Below are positions 25,844 through 37,739 of a stretch of DNA of 64,000 nucleotides, in pieces. The stretch is from Ancylostoma caninum. Taxonomy: Eukaryota > Nematoda > Chromadorea > Rhabditida > Ancylostomatidae. A program made the translations under genes and the position numbers. The stretch's first letter is position 1. The number at the start of each line of letters is the position of its first letter. The DNA is taken from NCBI GenBank assembly GCA_037903475.1, contig JBAJFG010000194.1, forward strand, positions 167,848 through 231,847, written 5' to 3'. A model generated the notes under the pieces. It worked only from the letters and a program-made list of their open reading frames with translations, had not been told where the DNA came from and did not search any database.

Positions 25844-26323
25844 TAAAGTCTTTACGCGCGGCCGGCGGGAAAATTTCGAGTGCGCCCAGCATGCTGCGCG
25901 TGCGCGACGCGGCCGTCTTGTGGCAGCGGTCCCCGTCGTTCGTCAGATTCCTGGCCCAGGTTAGTGTTTTCCTTTCATTTTTTCTTTACCTGAAATTTAT
26001 CTGAAGCTGTGAGGCTTGCGGCTGACCGATATCGACCGGGCGGCCCCGCATGCCTAATATTTTGCACGTTTTCCCCATGCATGCTCTAAATGCTTGTTTT
26101 TATTGTTTTTATGAGGCATGCGGGCCGTCCGGTCGACATCGGTGAGCCACAGGCCTCACACCTTCAGATAAACTTCAATCAAAGAAAAAATAAATTAGGG
26201 AAAAACACTCACCTGAAAAAAAATCTGACGAACGACGGGGGACCGCTGCCACAAGAGAGCCGCGCACGCACCCCATGTTGGGCGCACTCGAAAATTTTCC
26301 GCCGATTGCGCGTAAGGACTTTA
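25844..26323. mobile_element. Foldback/MITE element, about 200-bp inverted arms
   Basis: The ends read taaagtctttacgcgc and, on the other strand, taaagtccttacgcgc. The arms continue to pair for about 200 bases each, including gtgcgcccagcat against gtgcgcccaacat, the cgtcgttcgtcag block, and caccgatgtcgaccgg against gaccgatatcgaccgg. The centre near 26050-26112 is AT-rich and unpaired. The outermost bases are TA on both sides, which would fit insertion at TA, but the boundary is uncertain. It has no coding capacity, so it would move with borrowed transposase. Confidence 0.75.
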
Positions 26324-28147
26324 TATCCATACTGATGAGAAGTCTTTCATGTAAACGTGGTCTATCCCGTAAACATATCGGTCATTCGATGCACTCCACG
26401 GTAAAAAAAAGCTCTTGCATGATGTCTACTTGTACAGAGCATTAGCACTGTGGATAACATGCTGCATGCGTATTATAACACCCTTCATCACCGTGGCCCA
26501 GGCGATATCAGTTTTGATACGTATTGACTGTCGTGGCACCTGCCACAACGATGTCCTGCCCAAAATCGATAGGTATGGGAATCCATAACAGTTAACATTA
26601 ACAGCGACGCAGGGCTCCGCGGAGAGTATAGCGTCAGCATGTAGCATAACAGCCGTCGTCGACATTCTTACCAGTGGGAATCATGTAATGCATTTTTGCA
26701 AGCTCGTAATGACACCTTAGAATCATTTAATTTTTCTAAACTTTAAACCACACGTTTCTATCCAATTTATGACTACTATGTCAAAATCAGAGTACCGCGG
26801 GCATGAGAAATTGCAAGAAAAAGTTCCCGAGTTGCTGAGGATCGGAAAGGAGGTATATGTGTGAGAGATTTTTAAGTGAGAACTCCAAAGCAAGCAGTAG
26901 TTTCCCTTACGTCACATTTGCTTTGACGTTTAGTTTCTTATGATATCGTTTCGGAGGTATGCAACATGTTCTCGTCACGGAACTAGTAATAGGTTATCCA
27001 TTCGGGGAAAGACATCCAAGAAGGAGAACACTCACAATCGTCTCCAGCAGATCTTGAAATTTTGGAACATTCGCAGCCAGGATGCTATAGACTCGTGGAA
27101 ACACTACAGATCCGGACATTCTTATTACTACGCGTAATCTCGAAAAAGGATGGCGCATTTTAGTCTTGCTGACTCAGCCCATGCTGATTAAACCAGGTCT
27201 CGTGTTGAATAAATTATTTTCGGGCATTGAAGCATAAGGAAGAAAGCGCTTCCTTTTCGCGCTCCTTTTCCTGTTTTATCGCGAGTAGCAGGCATCAACA
27301 TTTCTTAGTAAGTAGGAAGTATTGTATGGGATAGGACGCGTGCGTATTTTATGTGATGCATATTTGATTTATCTGCAAAACAGCAATACTAGAATTTGTG
27401 GGAATCATTAATTAAGCTAGACGCTCAAATGATAACGTGGCTAGTGGAGTTGACCATTGCGATGACCTCTGGACTCTAAAATAAGCAGCCCGCTTTGATT
27501 GGAGCCACTGATTGACACAGACCTCAGAATGGTCAAATTAGTATTGTCCTCCACGCTGTCGTCGTATCGTCGTAACAGCTGGGAGAATTTCACCATAAAA
27601 GGGCATTCCTTTTTTACTGGAGCCAAGTTCGAACGAACAACAAACATACTGCGTAGTTGCATGTGAAACGCTGATTTGATGGAGATTTTAATGTTTCAAT
27701 GGTTTTGATTCCAATGTTATTGCGGGGAAAGCAAAGCTTGATGGTATCGGCCCGTCTGACAAGAGAATCCGCGGCGGATAGATGGTTCTACGCCACAACC
27801 GACGGAGAACCCAAGCGGCAGGAGGTTGACAAACATGGCTTGATGACAAAGGAAATAACAAAATCCAAGCATGTAATGTTAAAGTTGAAGAATCGGAAAT
27901 ATGGAGATGGTAATAAACCACTGAACTGTTCGCAAATTCAGTACGATATAAATCGTACCGTTGCAATATAGGGGACTGCATAAAAGGGGGGGGGGCTCAT
28001 CCTCGTCAGAAAGGGCATTCCTTCTTAACTCATGACCGCGCACCTTCATACAGTCTCGCACACTATCCCAAGTTTTGTGATATTCTATATATACCATGTA
28101 TATAACATTGAATACCATGATTGTTCTCATTCAGTAGCATCATTAGA
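26324..28147. other. Gene-poor stretch with two protein-like frames
   Basis: The minus-strand frame 27662-27441 and the plus-strand frame 27699-27971 have protein-like composition but lie on opposite strands 40 bases apart, without paired splice sites. They may be remnants of one repeat. A run of ten G occurs at about 27986. No domain is recognised. Confidence 0.3.
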
Positions 28148-28645
28148 TTAACAGCTTCGCGACAATGCGCTCAACCGGTTGACACACTTGGTGCGACGCG
28201 TGAAAACGCGTGCTCAACCGGGTGAGCACGCTCTTTTCAGAATTATTTTTCTGTGCAGCAGTCGTAATTAGCAAACTTCTATGTAATGTTATACTAACAA
28301 ACATTCAAGCTTTCTATACATGGACTGGGCAGAGCAGATCTTCACTCAAACTTTTTTTAATATGTGGTTGAAACATACACCAGAGAGAACGATACATATG
28401 AAAAAGAAACTACAATCAGTATCGAGTGAGTGGGCGACAAACATTTGGGAACACTTTTGACGATCACGAAAGAGAAAAGATCGGGTTCGGATTTGCGCAA
28501 ATTCGGGGTATTTTGCGGCGGAGGAAAAATTCCTACCACGTGGGACCACGTGCTCGAGCGGTTGAGCACGGGGCCCACTTGCACAAAAGCGCGTGTGTCT
28601 CATGTGACACACCATGCCAAAAGCGTAAGGTAGCGAATGTGTTAA
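28148..28645 (+). mobile_element. TTAA-flanked MITE, family 1, copy A
   Basis: The element is bounded by TTAA at 28148-28151 and 28642-28645. Just inside are inverted termini close to CACCTTCGCGA (here cagcttcgcga and, from the right, cacattcgcta). A second copy in opposite orientation lies at 41565-42085 and matches along most of its length, so the boundaries are supported by comparison. Internal palindromes related to gctcaaccggttgagcac occur near both ends. TTAA duplication is the hallmark of piggyBac-type insertion; assignment to that superfamily is inference. It codes for nothing obvious. Confidence 0.75.
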
Positions 28646-28750
28646 TTAATTTAAAAAACCAGCTGCAGCATCGGGGTTGAAGAATGAGTTGAGCCGAACT
28701 GCAGAAGGAAGACGCGCGGGTAATCGGTAAGCTATGCGGTCATCAACGGG

Positions 28751-29169
28751 TTAAAGGCAGCACGAGTCGAAATCCTCGACTCGGACCTGAGCTGCGAACC
28801 CTAAAGTAGGCGTCGCGCACATCACGAATCTGCGAGGAACACACACAGTAACGACTTACCTGCAGAAAACGGCGAACTGCCGTCGCGTGCACGCCCGGTC
28901 GGCCAGTGCTTCGGAGGGCTCGACGCGCCAGCTTACGCATTTAAACGCATGCGGGCTGCTACCGATTCTCTGTCTCCATGCTGGGACCCATTTGCGCACG
29001 CAGGGCGCCGCTGGAATACTCGTCCGCGCACAGAAGATAGCATCGCGTTTTCCTGGCTTCCACAGGTGTTTCACGCAATTTCACCACCGGATATGAGCAA
29101 TACATCCTCAAAAACCCATAAATCCGACGAAATCAGAAACACGATGATTTCGACGGGTGCTGCCTTTAA
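28751..29169 (+). mobile_element. TTAA-flanked MITE, family 2, copy A
   Basis: The termini are TTAA-AGGCAGCAC and GTGCTGCCT-TTAA, and the inverted match continues into tcgaaatc / gatttcga. The interior is GC-rich and open on both strands, with a GCAG-GTAAGT-like word on the minus strand near 28862, but the frames do not resemble a known transposase. The same ends occur at 36974-37739 around a different interior, so this is probably one family with variable inner sequence. Confidence 0.7.
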
Positions 29170-32127
29170 AGGTAATTCAGGGCTGGCTTCGCCTGGTTAC
29201 ACGTAAGTTCACTAATTCCAGTCCAGAAGTGTGTAGACCCTTTTTGTTATTACAAAGATAAATATATTAATAGCATTTACCGGGAGGAGGTTCCATATTG
29301 GGAAAAGGGTGCCAGTTCCATTGTGACGCGCTTTTGGAGTGCTATAGTTTGATATAAAATCTCTATTACTGGAAACTGATTTTCTAAACTAATGAAACTA
29401 GTTCACGACAACAGAAGAATTAGCAAGTTGTAAAGCTACCTGCACACAATTCATTTATCATAAGCGCTATTCATGTTTGCCGCTCGGTAAAAGGTGAGAA
29501 TAGGCTTCCTGAAAGGAAGCAAGTGTTCCTAAGTGTTTTGTCTTCGCGACAACCGCACGAACAAGCTACGCTTTCATTTTCGCAGCATCGAAATAAAAAA
29601 AAAAACTTCCTGCAATATTGGTGCGTCGCGTTAATTTTTCCGCGCTGCAAGCATGAGTAACGACATATTTTATTTGTGTATCACTGCTGTTGGCGCTGCT
29701 TTAAATCTCCTCAGATTTTCGTGCAATTCTTTTCCGTTACTGTACATGCGCACGAGGAACAGAACTGCTACAAAACCAGGAACTCATGTCACACAGTCAG
29801 CTTCGTGAGATAAAGTTAGGTACAGGAGGCAAGGCGAACAACATGGAATTTCGTCAGAAAAAAGATCGAATGCTGAAATCCACGCACTAACAAAAGTCTC
29901 CTCTCCCACAACAAATTGCCAGTGTGAATTTTATGTTTGAACGTTTTTCCACGGAATGAACTCTCACAATGCTGTCGAAATAGTTGATTATTGGCAAATG
30001 GATTTCATAGAATAAGTGAAAGTCAACAAAAAATCGCCCTGTGATTCAACCGCCCATGCAGGCCTAATTTTGAACTTTTGACGAGTATTGATCGGCATTA
30101 TATGGATACCGCTCACTAAACGCGCATAATCGTCAATAATTGAATTTGTCTCACAGGGACTCATTGAAATGGGTAAGCTTTTTTTGTAAAATTGAAGGGC
30201 TTTGCAGAAACCTAGAAACGGGTAGCTATGTATGTACGTATGTATATGTGAGAATCACCTTTCAAAGCGATACTCCAGAACCAAGACGGCCAGCGGACGT
30301 CGCACAAAGTTGCATACTTACTCATTAATAAATACATGATTAGATGGATAACTCAGGAAGTTGAGGATAAACCTAACAGTAGAAAACAATTGAGGATCTA
30401 TTCAAATAGCTAGAGCTTCTCTAGTTTCTTTATTTTACCATGGAAATAGCCTAAGCGAGAAATGAGCTTGAGAATGATTGATCAACGAAAGTTAATTGCA
30501 CCATTGAACCACATCTTTTCTGAGATACAAAGAATCCGTGAAATTTTGTTCCATCCTCTGCAGTGTGTATATAGACAAAAAACATCAGTATCTATCACTA
30601 TTCCATATTCTCAAACTTCTTTTTTCCGGAAAATTTCCAAAAAATGGCTGTGGCACATGTGTGCTTCTTCTGTGCAGTAGAACTATGCACGGGAAATTTA
30701 CAAAGAGTTCACTGTGAAGCAGAAATCCTAGAAAATCTTGGTTTACTCCAGGAATATCTCACGATTTGCGCGGAAAAGAATGGCTACGTCGAGTGAAAGT
30801 TTTTCATATTCCATCTCTTAAAGTTACCGGTGCAGAATGGGGGGAGGGGGGTTACGGCAGCGTAGAAACTGAAAGGAGAAGACGAACTTATTTTGCATAA
30901 ATGGCTCTCTATTGTGTGCTCGTCGCAGTCGACGACATTACCACTTCTGGGGCGTTAACGCGCGTCGGCAAAAAACGCGTGTGCGTCTCCATGCAACGCG
31001 CAATCCGTTAGCCTGACCCATTAAACGACGTTCTATGCAGTGAAGCGTGCAAGTACTAGAATGAGTTCCAGCTTGGCAGCATTTTTACACTTGGAAATTG
31101 TAGCTGTTCTCACTAAGGGGAACAGATTAATCAAAATGCAAGCTGTAGGTAAGTGAAAACCACACGTGCACCTTAGTTTCTTAGGGATTTCCACTTTTTT
31201 CGCTTTTTTGCATTATATCGTTATCTTATGTCGTTATATTATGCTTTTATTTCGTCATCTGAGTGACGTTACTAAACTGCGTCAGGTCGGAAAGTACGCA
31301 GTGATACCGTTCACGGACAACTAGTACCCAGCCTCCTTTCTGACCAATCGCGACAGATGCATGGAGTGGTCCTTCTTAGCATTCTGTGCACGCAGTAACG
31401 ATAAAAGGTAACTCGATTGTTCAGCCGAATGGTTCCAGGTCTTGAAAAGGCCTCAGAAGAGTTCTAGTTTTATTTCCAAGAACTGTAAAGGATTTCTAGT
31501 CCCATTCTAACTAACTTGCTGATGAACCGCTTGGCCTAATCAGTACGGAAGAACCGCAGCAAGGAATCGACAGATGGCCTCAATTAGAACTTCTTCAGCT
31601 GCGAGTCTTCCGATTCGATCGAATCTGGCTGTCTGTCCTGCTGGACTCTTCAAGCTTGTCTGAGCGGAGTTCTGTGATCAACTGTTTTGTAATCATCCCT
31701 TATTCGTATGGCCTACTGCTTGGATCTGGTCTGCCACGCCCTTTACAAAGTTGCGTAGCAGATGTCCCGCAACCCAGTAATACATATGCCTGAAGTACAG
31801 CAGTAGTTGTTGGGAGGCGTCGCGGTTTCTGCCCAAGTAATGTTTTTTTTTGAACATGTTCTCTCTTGGCAACGACAACGTTACTATTGTAGCAGCAATC
31901 GTTAAAATGTATTTTTTGCATGCGTTTCTTGTTCCTAATCGGATCGACATTTTGACACTCTCTTACCAATGTCAGAAGATTTTTTTTCTATCAAGAGTTC
32001 TTTAAAAACTGAATCTATTGAACAAATTTTCAAGCAAAAGGGAAAAAGCTGAATATGGCACTAATGTATTAGGTTTGTTTGAATTTCTTGCACAAAATTT
32101 TACACTTTCTTCAAAAAATGATAAGAT
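29170..32127. other. Gene-poor stretch
   Basis: No exon with convincing borders was found. A short GTAT-type microsatellite is at about 30226-30250 and a G-rich tract at 30838-30852. The minus-strand frames at 31969-31693 are protein-like in two registers at once, suggesting repeat-derived DNA. Confidence 0.35.
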
Positions 32128-32280
32128 TATTGTTCATGGATGGAACCTGCTCTGCCAATTTTTCCAGTTGAGAAGTTATAGAAAATTCTATCGCATTCTG
32201 TTTCCAAAGAATTACAATCCAAGACCAAGGAATTCTGGATCAAAAAATAAGTCTTAGTGCAGGACTGCCGGGCCAACCTA
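32128..32280 (+). repeat. Dispersed repeat, copy 2 (partner at 17.95 kb)
   Basis: This is the second copy of the repeat at 17951-18106, in the same orientation. It ends with aggactgccgggccaac where copy 1 has aggacttccgggccaac. The copies differ by substitutions and small indels, so they are old. Confidence 0.6.
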
Positions 32281-33562
32281 CTACATCAGTTATGAACGAC
32301 GAATTTTAGGATGCACCAGCCTCCCGTCGTGTAGCTTACGGATATGAGGTGGGGTAGGAGGCAGGTTAGTATTTATGAATTCAAAACCAGATGGGACGAG
32401 GGTAGCAAGCCAACTTCCGCCTCCTAACATTGCGTAGTTCATAGGTTAACCAATCGTTAATTAACCAACCCTCGTTGGTTTGGTAGTTAACTTCTAATGC
32501 TATAGGGGAGATGATGAGTGATTGCGGAGTAAAGGCAGTGGAGTAGAAGAGTCGAAAGAGGAGGCTAATGCAAGGATATTACGAACGTTTCCTTTATTTT
32601 TTGATTCTGCGACTTTTTCGATTCTGTGAGTGTACCACCTCCTGCTTCATTCTGTATATGCGAATAGAAGCGATGATCATTCCAATATTGCTCAAATCAA
32701 CACTTTCAATGGCAGCCATGCACTAAGAATATGTTCATAAAAAGGAGTGGAAAGAAAAATGGGAGATCACAAGTCCGAGGAGCTCGCAATGAATAATTTC
32801 ATTCCACACTTCATCGTAATTGGTTCGTGGATAAGGAACTTTAATGGTAGAAGTGACCATAGAACTTGGATAAGTTGTTCCAAGAACAGAGCTACTCCAT
32901 AATTTTTTTTTAGCTCTCGCGCATTTGCATGAGGACCCGCTAGCAACAAGTCCTCATCTCCGTTAGTATGCAAAGATGTGAAAAAAAAAAAACCAACTAA
33001 AAACCCACAATGATGGTATAAACCTTACAGCAACTTCATCTGGGTGCAAATTAAACCTAGCGGTGCTGTTAGAGTTGAAGAGCCCTCAGCATCATTGTAG
33101 TAATCTCGGTACAAATAGTAGATCCTCGATTCTTGGACCACGTTGAAGTAATTTGCAAATTAATCTAATCTTGAGGAAATTGATTGAGCGTAATTCGAAA
33201 AGCAAATAGAGAACACGTGCTGGTATCTGCTCAAACGTCGGTTTTACGCACGTTTGTCACTTCTTTATCTAAATATCACGAAAAGTTTAAGTAAACAGGG
33301 CCATTCAGAAGGTCAGTGACTAAACGCTCGCGGGCAAACACGTCTGCCATACCACCAAGCCATTGAATTTAACTCAAATTGGTGCTGAGGGCTTGAAGGG
33401 CACTCCCCATTTTCAATCAGAAATTGTTGCTTAGAAAGGAAGATATACACATAGGGTGAGAAGATGAACCATGGCACATTTGAGCGGAACGGAAGCTCTT
33501 GCATATTCATCATTGTAAGGATCCGTAGCGTTTGAGCTACTGATGATTCCACAGTATTATTG

Positions 33563-33598
33563 ATATGATGCTGCATCAATAATGATGCAGCATCATAT
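33563..33598. repeat. Perfect 15-bp hairpin
   Basis: The arms atatgatgctgcatc and gatgcagcatcatat pair perfectly around an aataat loop. No run of T follows that would suggest an RNA polymerase III terminator, and no gene ends nearby. The role is unknown. Confidence 0.8.
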
Positions 33599-35754
33599 TA
33601 ATGCTGTAAGCGAACCTTGCACGACCACGATGGAAAGTGGACCAAAAGAAAAAGAATGTTCTTTCAAACACGAGAATACCCCTTTTCGGACCCTTGTGAA
33701 AGAAGGATTAAAAGACCTTATTCGTCCACGTCATGACAATAATTAGTACTGGTCCTGAAAAGAATAAATTCTATTCTGTTCTGTTCTTCGTGCAAGCGCT
33801 GATATGCCGTGAACTCCGGCATCCATTCGAGTCAGCTGTTTGGACAGGTCTAGAGATAGGATCCACCGTAGATGGGAACGGTTGATGTCAAAGGAATGTG
33901 TGGATGGGCAGACAATCAGAGCTCAGCGTTAGAGTTGGGTGGCGCTACAAATGAGAGCTTGTCTACTTAACTAGAGTTTCCCTGAGAAGATATTTGTGCC
34001 TCTTGCAAACGCAGCGTTTTTTTTTAAAGCAAATAATCACTGCGGCTGCGAATTCCATGTGCGTTGAGTGAATCAGCTATGTACGATATGCGATCACTTC
34101 TAGTTCATATCGAATAGGAGTGACACTGCCCAGCCGCTCCGTGTGCCCCAATTCTGAATGCACCACAAATCATGATTTTGATACCCGACGAAAGGTGAGA
34201 TCATAAGTTTCAATGGAAGGTTGGAATGCTTTCACTTCATCATCTCAGATTTAGTGGCAATTAATCCCTATCAAAAGTGGGCAAGATTTCTTTCACGCGA
34301 AGTCTCGAAAAAAAACTTTCTTCCGCTAGTTTTCGCCATCTATCACTGTCTTCCGCATAAATCACAGCAAGAATTTGAGAAATCACCGTTATAGGATTAG
34401 ATGCCTGACTTCAGCCCAACTTCTAGGCATTTGTCGTATATCGTCCTCAGTTGAGGGCAATGGCAGCTAAATTTGCTCAGATATGTTTTTCCTTGGTGGC
34501 TGAATGGCTAGACTGGCAATTGTTGAACCAGAATTCCATAATTTGTGGGTAATCCACGTCCACATCGACCTTCGAATGTGAAAAACGGCCTTGAGGGAAT
34601 AAGCTTCAACACCCGACAAGCATGTCGCTGGTTTTGCTTTTTGAAACGAGCAAACCTCTTGAATTGTACCCGGAAACCTGTTTTAAAGCCCCGTAAAAAC
34701 TAGTCTTAGGCAGCCGTGAGCAGCTTTTTATTTCCAGTAAACATAGGTTAGGGGGAAACTCAGGGAGTTCCAGCATTATCCTTGCGCTAGTAGCGTGTTG
34801 GAAAGCAGGTAAGTTAGCCGGTTCATGCTTTTTGCTCAGTTCTCATTCGATTGGTTGTAGTCGCAGGAAGTGAATATGGCGCTCTCAAAAAGACGAGGGC
34901 GTTGATCGATCTGCTCATGGGAAGGTCTTTGGAGGAAGCAAGTCGTGGAATGGTATCACCGCCGAACATTCACAAGCGCTTGATTTGAATAGGAGGATGG
35001 GTGCGTGGGAACAACCGCATCCTCGTCGACCAACCGTTCGGACTCGTTTCGTGCTTTAGTGCTACGGCCGCATCATGGGGCTACTCAATGCCACACGGAA
35101 AGTCGCCGGATGTGATGGGTTGACTCACACTCAACTTCAATGGACTCGTAGCCTCTCTGACTGACAACTGTATGTACGACGTTATATCACATCTGAGAGT
35201 TGCGAAAGTGAAGTCTTGCAAATGGCTTTTTACCGGTTCATCTGCAGAAGAAAGTTCAGTAGAACAGTTGTGTCAACCATTTTCTTGTGCAATAGTGGAG
35301 GAAAGGAAACTTGAAAGAATATCTGATGTTGAAAATTTGATGTCCGGCTTTTGGGGTTGACTATACATTACTGCAATCTGGCTAAAAAGGAGCTTCATTT
35401 GTGGAATTGATAGTCCTTGGAATGAACGCAACTTTACTCATCTTCCAGTTTTAAGGGTAGCATCAACGGTGGTAGTAATCATTCCAAGTTCTTCACAACA
35501 TGTACGAGCCGGGCTCGGAGGATTTTACAGCAACATTCTCATGCGACTCCTGCGCTCTTTGTAGCTTCGCCGTTTCAAAATCCAACTTCGCGGAGGCGCA
35601 TAAGTCCTTTGCGCCGACATTTCTCGGGTGACCCGGCCCTCACGAAAATCCCCTCGGCTCACCCGCTGACGAAACTCGAGCGAAACGTGATCGCTCGCAT
35701 GAGCCGGTCCGTTTGGAAGTTCCCTTGAGTAACCAGTCAGCACTAGAGTTTTAC

Positions 35755-35935
35755 ACTCAAAAATATTTTCCGAGTATTCAAATATTAGAATTTTTGAATT
35801 TGTAGGAACCTCCGGATTTAAGATTATTCGAACTTTCGAATTTTTTGAACTCATCGAATTTTCGAATTTCTGCGATCCCCGAATTTTCGAATATTCGAAC
35901 TTCCGAATATTCATGTTCGGATATTTATTCGAATA
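35755..35935. repeat. Degenerate TTCGAA-type tandem array
   Basis: The words ttcgaa, gaatttt and gaatatt recur roughly every 10-17 bases across about 180 bases, for example ttcgaattttttgaa, ttcgaatttc and ttcgaatattcgaac. Because TTCGAA is palindromic, both strands carry the same pattern. The stretch begins right after a GC-rich segment. Confidence 0.6.
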
Positions 35936-36973
35936 ACACTCCATTTGATAAAAACATTTTGTACTCATGCATGTAGGCGAACAAGACGATTTTGGAATTT
36001 GTCACAACTTCCTCATGAGTGAAGCTCGTGCTGCTGTGGAGTTGATGCTTTATCGTGTTTAGAAGTGCAGCTGGTTAAAATTCCTAAATTTGAGGACGCC
36101 TACCTCTTTTGAGGCCTGAAACCATTATCAAAGGATCGTGAAGTGGATGAAACGCTTCATCCGTGAAAAGACTTTCTCTTTGATATCTCTGTGTTGTAGT
36201 TTAAAAAAACGACTCATGGTAGTGATTGTAGAGGTATTGATGCGGTAAAAATAATGTTAGGTTTCGATTCGGTCAAAGCTCTAGTTAGCACGCCACATCC
36301 ACAAAAATGGACTGTCGGGAGACCTGGTAGGACTGAAATTTCTCTCGGGTCACCCAAAGTTATTGGCTGAGGTCATTGAAGAAAGCGAGTAGTTAGAGAC
36401 CCACACGCACGGGCATGCAACTATTTGAAGGCAGCACTCTGGGAAACGTCCGCGTGCGAGACTTCGCGATGATTTCGGGTTTTAAGGGACATATATCTAT
36501 GGATATAATGGCCACACCTGAGGATGAAATAGCTCGAAACATGCGAGAAATTCAATAAAATTATGTTTTCCATGCCCCTCGTCTTGCTCCGTTGGCACTC
36601 ATAGGTCCTTCCACGTCGACGTCACACTTGCTTGTGCATGTAAACGAGTCCGTGGCAATTGGGCAGACGGACATTTAGAAATCCCCATTCATACCAACGC
36701 CCAAGACAATATCTCCGCAGCTAGGTGTCTTTCTTTGCATCGCTTCTTATTCTGCTTACTGTTAAGATTCTTTAGCATCCTACTAGACGGTGAACGAATT
36801 ACTTCTAAAGTGAAAGTTTCCTTGAGTACTGCTTTCGAGCGCGTATCGTGTTGTTTCAAAGAAAACCAATTTGATCTGATACAAACTCCAGGGGTAGTGA
36901 ATCTTCATCTCAGCAGCTAAGATGATAATGCGTTTGCAACAAGCTGTAAACATTTCGCTAGAATCTCGCAATA

Positions 36974-37739
36974 TTAAAGGCAGCACCCACGGAAATTTTC
37001 AACCCCGAGATTTCAACATAACCTTGGGTTTTCGACCATGCGGAACACGATTATGAGGCTCACTTCTACTTAAAAGTCACCAGAAAACAATTTTTGGATT
37101 CTGTGAATTAGCTGCGATTGAACAAAACGGTCGAGTTGCCAGCCTCGGGGTAGGGCAAAAAGTCGATAACACTGACTTGATCGCCACGTAATTTCCTCAA
37201 CGGATTTGGATATTTTCGTGGTTTAGAAGCATATTCAAGTCAGAAAAGAACAGAAATCGCACGAAAATGAAGTGTGGGCTGCACAGACTTACTGGTGACG
37301 AAAAAACGAATACATGTGGGAAAGAATGGAAAAGAAGTAGCACAAACACACAAAATAGGAAGAAATGGATGTTATGAAGAGAAAATGAAAAACAGCTGGT
37401 AAAAAGTAAGATTAGAAAGCAAACAGACAGTTGCAGCCACAGTAGTGCGAGAATGGTAGGGAAAAGTGCGCGGAACAAAATTTTTTCAAGAAAAACTGAG
37501 CGATTGTATGTGAAAACAGCTGATTCGTTCCAATATCGCCCCACGGCTATTTCTGCGCAGCAGGTCAACTCGTACCAGCAGGCTGGGTTCGAACTATTGA
37601 ACTGATGTTATACTCGTGATATCTCACGAAATGCGGCGTCTCCGACAGCACTTCCATCACAGAATTGTCGGGACAATGCCCGAGGTTCGAAAACTCTCAA
37701 AAGTTCGAAGGTGAAGATTATCGTGGGTGCTGCCTTTAA
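36974..37739 (+). mobile_element. TTAA-flanked element, family 2, copy B
   Basis: The ends are TTAA-AGGCAGCACCCACG at the left and CGTGGGTGCTGCCT-TTAA at the right, a 14-bp perfect inverted repeat between TTAA sites. The 770-bp interior differs from the copy at 28751-29169. The minus-strand frame inside (37568-37197) encodes a hydrophobic Phe/Leu/Ser-rich product and is probably not a gene. Confidence 0.75.

Larger units (their letters stand above)
32281..36973. other. Gene-poor stretch
   Basis: No gene is supported. The interval contains the perfect palindrome at 33563-33598, a tRNA-like A-box region near 34496-34520 without a B box, and a TTCGAA-rich array at 35755-35935. A partial word ggcagcac at about 36432 resembles the family 2 MITE terminus. 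Confidence 0.35.

Noticed and set aside
28856..29096. Several frames on both strands with a GTAAGT donor word
   Set aside because: They sit inside a TTAA-bounded MITE, and none resembles a protein family.
34496..34560. tRNA-like A box (tggctgaatggctaga)
   Set aside because: No B box, no plausible anticodon arm and no acceptor stem were found. It may be a SINE remnant, but nothing supports a tRNA gene.
35525..35968. 147-codon minus-strand frame
   Set aside because: Half of it is translation of the TTCGAA-rich array and the rest changes composition abruptly. No domain is seen.
37197..37568. 123-codon hydrophobic minus-strand frame
   Set aside because: It lies within a TTAA element and is dominated by Phe/Leu/Ser from A-rich complementary sequence, without a membrane-protein pattern.
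37585..37615. B-box-like word ggttcgaact
   Set aside because: No A box at the required distance and no cloverleaf pairing.
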